In this document: piece by piece, positions 14,188 to 26,300 of the stretch | How the letters are laid out: every line of letters begins with the position of its first letter | Position numbering within the stretch: position 1 is the first letter of the stretch | Source: Aspidiotus rigidus | Taxonomy: Eukaryota > Arthropoda > Insecta > Hemiptera > Diaspididae | Assembly: GCA_035079385.1 (NCBI GenBank) | Contig: JAVHKY010000055.1 | Coordinates: forward strand, 1,178,001 to 1,242,000 | DNA length: 64,000 bases | Direction: 5' to 3' | Notes under the pieces: model-generated | What the model was told of the DNA's origin: nothing | Databases searched by the model: none | What the model saw: only the letters and a program-made list of their open reading frames with translations | Position numbers and translations under genes: made by a program

Positions 14188-17100
14188 GATCTTCTGCCAT
14201 TGTGTAGAATTTCTTTTTAATTTTAGATGCGCTGAATATTATTTATACCTTTTATGAATTCAGTGTTCGTAATAATTCAAAATTGATAGTTTTGATTAAT
14301 TTAATTATAGGTCAGCGTTTTGTTTAAATTTACCCATTACTCATAATATATACACAACCTATTCTTCATGAAACTAAACAAATGTAACGTTTCAACAAGA
14401 TCCTCGTTCTAAATAGTCTAGTGTACTAAAGATGTAGAGTTTTTGAAGTTTCAACAATGAAACGTAATATGTTTGAACAAATCATTACAATTTACAAGAA
14501 TTTGAAATTGATCGAGAGTCCGAAATTGATCGTGTCAGTCTTGCAAATTGTCTACCAGCAGTTGTTCCCAGACTGTGGGCGCGAAGAAGGTGTAGCTCTA
14601 TAAATTCGACTATTCTGATGTATTTGTAAAGATATGAGTACAATCTTTGATTATAATATTTTACTGTCGGTGGGCCGGCCGCGAGATTATTTTCATATTA
14701 AAGTGAGTCGTGGTACAAAAAAGTTTGGGAACTACTGGTCTACAGCACAGATGAAATATCGTCTCGATTATTGTAGTGTAAAAAATTGACTACAACCGGT
14801 TTCAAAATGCAAACATTTCATCATCAGGTAAGAATCGCAACTGCGCAAGAACGAATTATATTCAAAGACGCATGTACATGTTGGAGCGCGAATGATCTAT
14901 TGGCCAGACGGCCTCCAATTCAAGCATCGATATGTTTGAAAGCGACCTATTCAGTCAACCACTTCCTCATTATTGAAAGTTGTATCGATAGATTTTTATA
15001 TAAACTTATGTCCGTCACAGCCATCTGGAAGCGCGTTGTTGACAGCGGCAACCTTTTCATTTCTCAGTGAAAGAATCAATATTGTTTATAAAACCAATCC
15101 AAAGTTTTCCTGCACATATCGTCTATATCAGATCAGCATAGACTTTGGAAATGAATTCATCAACTTCTGGTATCAATTTACCCAAAGCAGTTGGCAACTG
15201 AATGACCTATTTGTTGATGTCTGATGCAAGCTGTATTCTACCTTGTTCAATTTTCAAGAATAAGCTTGAAAAGTAACCGGCTTCTGAATTCCAATTTAAA
15301 TGAACACGCATGTCGGTTTCTAAACATAGTCTTCTTATGGACGGCAAAATGTAGGACGTCTTTAGGCATGTATGAACTTCATCTGCACGGGCTCTTTTCC
15401 GTATGATCAATAAAATTTGTCTGAAATCACCAATCACCAGAAAACAACTATATTTGTAGCTGATTGTTTTCACCAGTCAAGTCTCTGAGAGTCCGGTTTA
15501 CCGCTTCAATTGCTGCCTCATGAGACATGCGGTGCACTCATCCCAAACAATCGGAGAACATTTCTGCAATAGTTTCGCCATAATCAATCCCTTCTTCAAA
15601 TTGCAGACTGGCTGTTCTCAATGCTGTAGGTTTGGCAATAACTTGATCGTAAAATGTGCTATTTTTCCACCCTGTAATAGAGTTGTCGCAATCTCGGGAA
15701 AAGCAGCGGAAAAAGTAAATCTGTCACTAAGTACTAATTTATTGAGAATCAAATTTCGGAGAAAAGTTCTTTTTTTAAACACGTACACGAAAAGTATGAC
15801 ATTATGCAATTGATTTGCGTGGTAAAAGTGCGACTTTTTTGGTGAGAGCATAAACAGTTGAATAGTCGTCTCTGACAGTGAAATAATGATTCATTATTTA
15901 ACTGAGTGAAATAATAATTCCCAAAATATAACACAAACACCATTTTCGGCAACATAATGTCATACTTCCGTGTACTTACTTGTATAAAAAAAGGGGAATA
16001 TTAAATTGCACGAGAATAAATAAATTTTTAACGAGAAAGAAATACACGAGAAAATTTAGTAAAGGACCGATTTTAAAAAGTGATATACCGAGACGAGTTT
16101 TTCACGAGATGTAAATAGGTGACCACGAGAAAAGATTATGAGTCAGCGTATAATATAATTAATATTGTCATCATCACAAATAAATAGTGCTTATAGCATT
16201 GATCACGGGTTGAATCATTGCTATTCACCCTCCTAACATACGGCTTGTCCGTACAGGTGAAACATTTAGATAAGAGCGTATCATGTGTCGATTAAAGATC
16301 TGCTCCGTGCATTGTACACTTTCCCTGTCGTCTCTTTGAAACTGTGGACGGATGCCTATCAATGGGCCGTAAGCAATGTACCAGTGCTGGAGCGTGATGA
16401 CGGTACTTCTACAGCATATTTTGTCAGCGCGGCTAGGATGAATAAGCCGATCACAGCAAGCCTGCTGACAAAGTTCAACCGTCGTGAAATGAAATGGACT
16501 GAATTCGACGACTACAACTCCTGGCGTACGGAAATATGGAAAATCGAGATAACCAGTGGAGGTGTCTCGTGCACGTGTCCAATCTTCATAAAAAAGAGGC
16601 AATGCAAGCATGCACTTGGAATGCGCATCAGGAAGAAGGAGGTGAGCGTACCGTTGGAGGCAAAAAATTTTCCCCTAGGTCAAAAGCGAAAGAGAGGAAG
16701 GCCCAGCAAAGCCAAAAAAGCTTTAATTGTACGTACAGTAAGAATAAATCTAATTTTTTCCATTTTTTTCTTATATAATGTTTATATTATTTTCTCGTGA
16801 GGAGTAGTTCCGGGAAATATTTTTTTAACTCGTCAAATTTGTATTTTTAAATCGTGCAACATTTGATATATCGTTCAATAAAATTACGTCTCGTGCAATT
16901 TAATTTATTTTGAGATCAATATTTTTTTTTTTCTCGTGAAACATTTATATTCTCGGTCACCGCTTTAAAATTCGGCTACAGTCCATCTTTTTCTCGTGAT
17001 TCCCTCATTTCTTTCTCGTGCCGATAAATGACACCCATAAAAAAATAGCGTATAGCACACGTATGAGAAGTGCGCGATATGACTCGTCTGTTCGCTTCGG

Positions 17101-20100
17101 CTCGTTTCACAAATCATCAGACTCGTCAATAATCGCGCACTTCTCACACTAGTACTATAATATACTATTTTAACACATGTTGTTGAAACGCCGTTTTGAC
17201 CATCGAATACATGCGGGTAAATTTGTTTTTTACCATCGACTACGATAGTGTGAAGGAAAAGTGAATTAGCCAATGGCCTTCGAGTGTCAGTGGACAACGA
17301 TTTGTGAAAGAACGATCATTTGTAGAGCGTATTTTTGTTCAATTGTTTTTGCGTTATCGCTTCTCCGTTTTAATTTCATTTTTCAAAGATTTTAACACCG
17401 TTTATTTAAAAAAATATCTTCCTAATACAAGGCGGTTTTACCGCCTTATATATAATTAGAAATATACTGTTCCCGTGCCACATAGGCGCATCTAAATGAA
17501 AATGTTTTCCTATTCCTTGATTGACGCTCTCCATAATTTTGGCATAGGCTTCCTTGATTGACACTCTCTATGGTTTTGTCATAGGCCGCACGTTGTTCAA
17601 GGGTCGGCTTAGGTTTGTTTTCTTGGACGAACTCTTGTAGCTGTTCAATATTGTACTCCTTATCGACTTGACGCCATGATGTCGCATCTGGAACCACACT
17701 GATGGTTGCGGACCTCTTAGTTGTATATGTATATTTCTGTTATTAATCATACTTCATAAATTTTATTATCTCTCTTCTGTTTTTACTTGCTCCTCATTTT
17801 CCTCCCTCTTTTCCTTTTTCCTATTTCACTGTTTGCTGTAACGTATCCTTTCACTTTTAATCATTAACTTTCTGAAAAAAGAAGAACAAAGTAGGCCTAC
17901 TCAGATATTTTTCTTGACCTGTACAGGCAACGTCTTGATAAAGTTTGTGATTACCTTAACTTGCACAAATAAATAAGTCCGTTTCTTTTTTCTCATTGTG
18001 TATCATCTTTCCATCACTCTACTGTAAAATGAAGATCCCACATCCAAAGGAGAATCCAATGGTGTGTGTATCAAGTTGTCTTTACATTTTTTTTTTTTTT
18101 TTTTACGTTTTGTAGTTATACTTATGTTCTCGTCAATGGCTGTTGAACCTAAAACGTTCAGTAACCTTGTTATACTCTTGCGGTTTAATGCAATAAATTC
18201 GTGTTCTTATAACGATCTATAATATGTGCCATCACTTGAAGAACTGTGTAATTTTTATAGAAGGTAGTTCTGTAAACATGATTCCTTAGCACTAATTTTC
18301 CTCTCGTTCATTAATTCTTTATTCTTGGTTCGTAATATCACACACTGCTTCTCTTTTGTAAAAGGAAGACAATTTCTTTAAACTAATGGTGTCAACCTAC
18401 CTATCATGCGTATACGCTGTGTATTTTCGTAGATCCAGACCAGTCATCCAATTGGAAGCGAATATAACTTTTGCATCGAAGAACAAAATGATCGGCTTGA
18501 ACGATAACAATTGTTGGTTGAAAAATAATGCGCACGTATCGTGCGTGTATTTGGATTTTTGTATGATGTACGATGGCGTCGGAGTTCCAGACACGATCAG
18601 TGAGTACGCGCGTAAAATCACCTAAACGGTGCTTACAACTAAAAACTTCCTACCTAGTTATCGTATGCTACTGTTTTTTTTTTTTTTTTATTTATTTACT
18701 GCTCGTTGAAGAGCACCTCTTCCGCTCCTACTCGGCTTTTAAAGTTGGCTTTATTAATAATCGTTGACCAACGGTATAAATCCTTCAAATGATCTGCTTG
18801 GTTTTGTAAAAAGACAGAAACACGGAGGATGCGATAAAACTGGTGTGTCACTCGGTACAGTACAGTAGGCCGAGTACCTATGCTTAGAACGAAAATTGCG
18901 TGACGAAGTACACATTCAAGTCAAATAGCAGTACAGATACAGCGCAGCGCAGCGCTTGCGACGCGTGGTTTCTCCTACAAAAAGTATAGGAGACATAATA
19001 TTACAAATATAGCCTTCACAAAAATTTTCAGCACTCACATATCCAAAGTACGTTTTCAACTAACTGTGGTGCGTAGCGAAAGTAGCGCTTTTCTGGTCAC
19101 TAACAGGAAACATCGTTGCCGATATTTTTCATTGGTTGATTATCGGGTTCAAAACTGTTCGTTCATCATACTATGATAAGAGAGATCAACTTAAAATAAT
19201 GGTGAAAATGTACATTCGATACGTTCGTGCTAAAAAGCACTGTACACTATAAGTGTCGAAGTGGCTCGCATAATTCGTACATACTCACGATACTCGCCTC
19301 CGGCTCGCATTGCAAACGTATGCACTCATTATGCAAAATGTCACTTTCGACACTTACCGTGTAATATACTATTAACGCAAAAAAATTATTTAATGATTTT
19401 TGTCCAATTTTTCAATCGAAACCTTAGAAAAGTCTATGTACGTATAAACCCAAATATTGATAGCGGAAATTATGAGCTATTTCTTGCAAATAGTTCACTA
19501 TCGTATCTATAATTTTTTCTTTCAAAACCGAGCCTTTAATGTGTATTTATTTTTTCGCCTCGTTTTGCTCAAGATTCGGTCGAGATTTCCCTCTTTTGAC
19601 ATTTGCGAAGCGACAATCAATTTGTTTATATTGGCGTCATTCGCGTGAGTATGCCAGACACATCGCTGCTCTAGAAAACGTATAATATAAAAATTTCGTT
19701 TTCAACTACTTTGAACGTCATAATTTTCTCGTAGACTTATTATAACAAGCAAATATTTTTTGAAAGAAAGGAAGAGAAAAAAAAGAAGAAGAGAAAAAAA
19801 CCTTCCAAGTTTATTCGAAAAGTGAATGTATTATCAAGTTATCCACTATATAACATTTTCTGTATCTCGTCCATATTTCAGTCATTTTATTATAGTTTTG
19901 TAATTTTTTTTTAAGAAGAAGAGAAATTTATCATAGTTGACGATGAGGCTTACCTATTTATCTATATTTTTTACGGCAGCTGATGACATACTTATCTCGA
20001 AGAATAATCACAACTTGCAATCAAAAAGACTTGAAAATTCATCATCAATATTGACATCCATATTACTCCAACGAACCAACACTGTCACATGCGGTCACAC

Positions 20101-23100
20101 CACTCCGTGGCGCGCAGTTTTTACACACGATCGGCAATATATGCGGGGAGGAACTACAAAGATATCCATTGTAGCCTGCAGCAACGCGCGATTCGACACG
20201 CATTGACATTTTCATCATATACAGATACCTATGCTCGAATACGCTGACATATTCGTGTAATTTTCAAATCAACCAGCCATTGTTACTTTATGGTCAAAGA
20301 CAAATTTTTTTGTAACAAAAATCAAAGCTCTCGGTATTTTGAGCAACGAGATACGAGAGTCTTCGAAATGGATGATGGATAGATGAGAAAAAAAGACTGA
20401 ACAGGAGATGGAAAGAAAGAAAGAAAGAAAGTAAGAAAGGATCGACATTAAACACTGTTCGGTGGTGTGCAACACTTATCGGAATGAGTAGATGAGCTTA
20501 TTAGGACTGTTGTTAAAAGTGTGTTCTGAAGGACAAGAAAGATTTCCATCATTAGTATCATACGCTTGTACGGCTATTCTACAACAATCACCTTTTTGGA
20601 TTGCTGCCGCACAAAGTAGGATTGATGTACTTGCAGAATCAAGGATCTCGGGAAAAGTGCGTTACGATTCAATTTCCTCGGAAGATTCCAGATGTTTGAC
20701 CTTGAATATAAAGAAGACGCATGCACCGGGAACGAACAATTTGATAATGAAGTTAGTTTCACAATAACGATGTTCGTTTTTTTCGAGTTCATGAATTGCA
20801 GATACGTCCATATTATTTGGATGCATTGACGTATCCAAATCAACGATCAGGAAGAAAAATTCTTTTATAATCGTTAGAAAGATAGAATTTGCCTGATCGT
20901 CAATTTGGATATACATACCTCAATGCAACTTTGTACGACAGAAATCGGCCATCTTTTAGATACACAGCGTGACTGTCTTTACACATGCACTCACTGGTAC
21001 TTCGACCAAGCCGAAGATGTCATTCTCCAGGTCGTTCATTTATGCAGATACGTCAGTTCTATTTTGTACGAAAAATAGCTTCTACATTTCGTCATTCGCT
21101 GTGCCGTGTGCACCAATTGTAGTTTCGAAGCATCTCTGTGCTAACCTTTAACGGCATTCGTTTAACGGGCGATACTACATATCATAAATGTTCTACGTTT
21201 CTATTTTGAGTTGAGTGGATCTTCTTTATGCAGTCTTAATTTTGCCGCGTTCTAGCTACAAGTTTAAAACGCCCAATTCATCTGTCTTTAAAAGTATTGT
21301 GAATGACAGTTATTTGAAGGTATGATGTCATCTCTAACAAGATTTCAAATGTATTAGATGGTCTAACACTCTCTTGTTATTGGCATATTCATTACCTATA
21401 TGTATAAGGCAAACATTCATTTTATTGTAAAATAATCGTTTACTTTTATTTTATTCTGATCTCGCGTTGAGTATCGCGCATTTAATACTTCTGTCACCAT
21501 TAATTGCATATGTATTTACAACATTAATTCCCAATTAAATTACCTACTTCACCCCCTCCCCCCTCCATCATTAATATAAATGTTGAGTTTTTTTTTCTAC
21601 AGGTGATTAAAAATAGTACCTATTGTTCTTCCTTTTAGCGCTGGATGTAGAGATAACACTGGATGCGACGCAGAGTAATCAATCCCCTCGAATGTTTTTC
21701 GTTGATATGGAAGGATCGAATCAATACAAACTTCCACATCAATTATACAAGAAGTCCATGTTGTGTAAAAAAATAAATACGTATATTGCGCGGTTGAAGG
21801 TGAATCGCTTTCAGCGACATCAAGTTTTTTTTTTTTTTTTTTTTCGCTTGTTCGCTTGAAACTGACAATTATCGCTTTCACTTCTAGCCGAATCAAGATA
21901 AGCTCACACCGTTGGAAGCTAGATTAACATACCACCTAGTTGAGCCATCATTTGCTCGTGAGAACTTATTAACCCCAGTTTTGAGTAGGGACGATGATAC
22001 GCCTCTCGAACGACGCGATAGTCTAAGCATCAAGAATAATTGTGGCGCCGATAATATCTGTAAACCAAATCTCGTCTTAAAGATTGATTCGTAAGTAGAT
22101 TTTTCTTTCAATTTATGAATGAACATTACAGTCCGCGCGACGTCTATTTTACTCCACTGTACTGCTAAAATGACATCGCGTTTCGAATGGTGCGGCGAAT
22201 TGATTATGCAAAACGTATTACATCTTCGAGAGCGGTCTGCGGTGCGATGGAATTATTTGATTCCCGCTGTCGAATAATGTCGAAAGCGATTCAAACGCAT
22301 TAAGGGTGTGCTTTGCTTATGATTGAAAACAAACATTAAACACATGGTACGTGGAAAAGTTTCTCACTGCTGGACTTTTTTTAACCTCTTTACGACATTC
22401 TACTCCACGAACCGAGCTAAAACTGAGGTTTCTGGTAAAAATAGGGAACCATTAAAAGTGTGCAAAATTTAAAGGTGATGGGTTTGTTAAAATTAGAATT
22501 GCAGTCTTAAAACCTTAGTATTTTTTGAAATTTCGCACATTGCACGTAACATATATGTACGATTTATCATACACCGTTTCAGCGTTTCCCAATGGGCGAA
22601 GCACACCCTCAAGTTTGTGTACTTGGCGACTATGTTTTTAACTCTTCATTTTCGAACGATTCACCTTCCTTTTGTTGGTTCATTTTTTCTATGACGGATT
22701 TGCAGCAAACAATAACAGGAAAGAAGAAAATTCATTGTCACGTGAAGTAATTGCTGAAGTAATTGCGATGCAATTTCATCCGTCATAACCTCGTACCTTG
22801 ACCTTCCCACTTTCACTAATCTCAAAAATTCTGCCTTCTCATATGAACGAAATTTCTTCTACCTTCCTAAGTACATTATTAGTGATGTTTTTGTTTATCG
22901 CAGTTTTCGTATCACTTGTCGTCTGTACCCCGTCAAATTTTGTTACACTAGTTTCGAATAGGTATTTTGTAACCACTGAACTTGCCTAACTTGGGAACTA
23001 AACTAGGTTTTTGTGCCTCCTCAATTTATCTACTATAGTACCGCAATCTCAATCATAGAAAATATATACCCCGCACCAAAAATTCCACCGTGCGCAAGAA

Positions 23101-23331
23101 TGCAATACCTCCTGAAGTCGGTAATAATGGCGCTGTATAGAATGCTATGGAAAATAGAGAGTTACGTTGGCTTATACAAACTTACTTTTTCACACCATTA
23201 TCGATTTTAGGAGGTATTGCATTCTTGCGCACGGTGGAATTTTTGGGGCGGGGTATGTTTTCTCGGCGTTTCAGAGTGTGTGGATTACAATTTTAACATT
23301 AGCTCACATTCATATTATATACGTATGTATG

Positions 23332-23362
<31 letters not shown>

Positions 23363-26300
23363 GTAAGATGTAAAATCTTGACAAATCTGGCGATGCTGTG
23401 TTTCCACAGAATCGAATCAAAAAGTCGAGTTCCCGAAGGAAAGGCAGGTCAGCTGACTGCAGTCGAAAGGATAAACAGAACGAGAGAGGAATAGCATTAT
23501 ATAATCGGAGCTCCGAACTTTGTCCGTGAGTAGGAGAGTGACGCGACTGACGGTGAAGAACGTTCACGTTCTTACATCTCCACCGCTAAGAGGAAAAGGA
23601 TAAGGAGTAGACTTTTTTGATACGGCTTACTGCATGGTGTAGGCTTACTGCGCACGCAGGAGTGGACTTGGTCCGTGTACCTACGGGGAGTGGAGTGTAT
23701 CCGTGTACCCAGCTAATGCGGCTTACTGCATGATGTAGTCTTACAGCGTTAATCTACAGGAGACCGGGAGATTCAGTTATTTTGATTCGATTTGTAAGAT
23801 GTACAATCTTGACAAATCTGGCGATGCTGTATTTCCACAGAATCGAATCAAAAAGTCGAGTTCCCGAAGGAAAGGCAGGTCAGCTGACTGCAGTCGAAAG
23901 GATAAACAGAACGAGAGAGGAATAGCATTATATAATCGGAGCTCCGAACTTTGTCCGTGAATAGGAGAGTGACGCGACTGACGGTGAAGAACGTTCACGT
24001 TCTTACATGTATGTATGTACGTACGTACTTTTATTAGTGCGCGAATGTTCTAGGTTGGTATTGGGTCAATTTATATGAAATTGAGAATTATTGAAATTTT
24101 ATATTTGCACTGGGGAATAGGCACATTTCTTTGAAAATTGGATTGGTAGCTTTTGAGATTTTTTCTATTTCAATTTAGAAAAATTCGGAGCGGGCCAAAT
24201 CGAACGTGAGTTCGTTAACCATACTGCGTTGAAAAGAATGAATGTTGCTATGGAAAATGAAAAGTGTTACCGACTTGTGTGCGAAAAGTGTTTCTTTCTC
24301 AGAGGGGGAGGAGGTTATAAGTTGTGTATTATCAGTACACAAGATTGAATAAAAAATAATGCTCGGTAAGTTTCGAAAATGAACTGTATCGAAAAACGAA
24401 GATATTTTACCGTTGTTAACAAATGTTGATTTCATTTTTATTTCCATTAGTGTGAATAATAGTTTTTTCATGTTTGCTGATTAAAAATTTTTGATGAATA
24501 TTCTATTCATTGAAGTGGGAGGGGAGGGGAGGGGATATTCGGGTGTACATAACTGATATAGAAGAAATAATAAAAATTATACTTAGAGAGCTTCGCTCAT
24601 TCTGGAAAACAAATGGAAACGAAAACAATTAAGTGAATATAATGTAGCCAACAATGAACAAAATGGAAAAAAGAAGTAGAGCTGTAGGAAAATAAGATAG
24701 GAAAATTTGGTTTTGCTTTCGCGCCGCGAGAGCTTTTTTGACATGTTCCATGTCTTTTCTCTCGCCGGACCCCGATTTTGAAACTCGCGAGTACACCCCG
24801 CGTAATGATAATAAATAATTATATCAATTAATTAATAAATAATTAAATAATTAAATAATTAAATAGTTAAATAATTAAATAAATAAATGATTAAATGATT
24901 AATATAATTAATAATTAGAAAATCTCTACCCCGTGGGTAATTCAGAAATTCGCGAGTACACCCCGCGTAGTAATAATAAATAATTAATTAATTAATTAAT
25001 AATTAAATAATTAAATAAATAAATAATTAATATAATTAATAATTGGAAAATTTTCTAAGTCCCTCTTCCTATCATATATGGCTGGATAGTCGAAATTTTT
25101 CCAAGTCCCCTAGACTTGAATTGTCTCATACCACTCCAATACAACAGCGAGTTCGCGCTACCTCATATTTCTCATAGAAGACTTGAATTTTCTCATACCA
25201 TTCCAATACAACAGCGAGATCGCTCGTTCGCCCCACGAAAGTTGATACCTCAAAATATAGAACACCCACAATTACCTCAAAATATTTCTCATACAAGACT
25301 TATACGACGCCAAGATAGGTAACGGGGTAAACGAATAATATCTCACGAACACTTCACCTAGTAGAAGCCTAGACTGAAATATTTCAAGATGATTGATAAA
25401 ATATAAAAGACATGGAACATGATTTTCATTTATTTGGCTATGCCAGAAAATTTTGTTGTAATTGCATACTGTCCACAAATACGTAGTGACCGAACGATTT
25501 TCACAATTTTTACCTCGTATGATCAAAGCTTCACACCTTTTTGTTTTCCCTGTGAGAGTCTCAACTCTAATATAAAATTAATTAAATCTAATTTCGAGAA
25601 ATGTGTTCAACGATTACGTTTACAGAAAAGCAAATGTTTGTCAACGACCAAGTATAATTATTTTGAAACAATATCGTTGACTTAATCGGTACCTATAAAT
25701 AGACGTACCTTATAATTATGCAGCGTTGAATTCATATAATTTCAGTAATCGAACGCAGTATATTCTCGGTTCGGGTGATCTTGTATTCAACGTGAGTGTG
25801 TATAACGAGGAAGAAGATTCTTTCGGAACAATTTTCAAAATGAAAATTCCTCCTGGCATCAGTTATTCGCGATTCGAAGATCTGACGACACAAAAAACCG
25901 ATCTGACAGTCCAATGTTACCCACCCAAAAAAGAAAACAATTGTGTGATTAATTGCGATATTGGAAATCCGTTGCCATCCAATAAGGAAGTGAGTGTCAC
26001 AAACGTTTTGGTTTGTAGCTTCTTTTTCTCAGCATTTTCATGCGAATAATGACATGATAGAGAAAAAAATACTGTGTAATGTCGAGTTTCGTTATATTAG
26101 CAATTCTTTTCTTCTTCTCTTTTTACTCAGGTTCGATTTAGAATTATTTTGGAACCGCGTACATCCGTAGAAGAGGCGCAATTTGATTTCTGGGCCAACG
26201 TAACCACGAAAAATCCACAAGTATCGTCGCAGATGCGAAATCCAGAGTCGTCCATCGTGTTACCAATTTTGGAGGAAACACAACTATTGATCAACAGGTA

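Larger units (their letters stand above)
15766..17169 (-). mobile_element. MITE copy 1 with a MULE nested inside
   Basis: Segments 15766-15992 and 17046-17169 together match 48473-48833 (reverse orientation) at about 98% identity by eye. The 1044 bp between them is a separate insertion. The 68-residue frame at 15749-15955 is simply the MITE read through, since its twin frame occurs in the other copy. The exact MITE ends and their duplication are not clear. Confidence 0.85.
14800..17760 (-). mobile_element. Helitron remnant, interrupted by nested insertions
   Basis: Three minus-strand segments, 17440-17750, 15207-15740 and about 14800-15206, read in that order as successive parts of a Helitron/Pif1-type helicase, with frameshifts and stops. 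The 15766-17169 interval between the first two is a later MITE insertion that itself contains a MULE. No Rep/HUH domain or Helitron termini recognised. Confidence 0.75.
23362..24007. mobile_element. TRIM-like element (two 215-bp terminal repeats, 216-bp interior)
   Basis: Direct repeats 23362-23576 and 23793-24007 differ at only four positions and have LTR-like ends (TGTAAG ... CTTACA; the first copy starts AG instead of TG). The 216-bp interior has no frame. It lies within a GTAT microsatellite. The size and layout fit a terminal-repeat retrotransposon in miniature. Orientation is uncertain: GGTGGAGA next to the left repeat could be a polypurine tract for the minus strand, and no clear primer site is seen. 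Confidence 0.75.

Noticed and set aside
13712..14200. 162-codon minus frame
   Set aside because: Begins in a poly-T run giving poly-Lys; rest is AT-rich with no recognisable domain.
23310..23998. Two nearly identical minus frames (MNVLHRQSRHSP...)
   Set aside because: Lie in the two terminal repeats of the TRIM-like element; duplicated noncoding sequence.
23323..24025. Regular spaced repeats resembling a CRISPR-type array
   Set aside because: They are microsatellite and LTR repeats in a eukaryotic genome; no repeat-spacer pattern.
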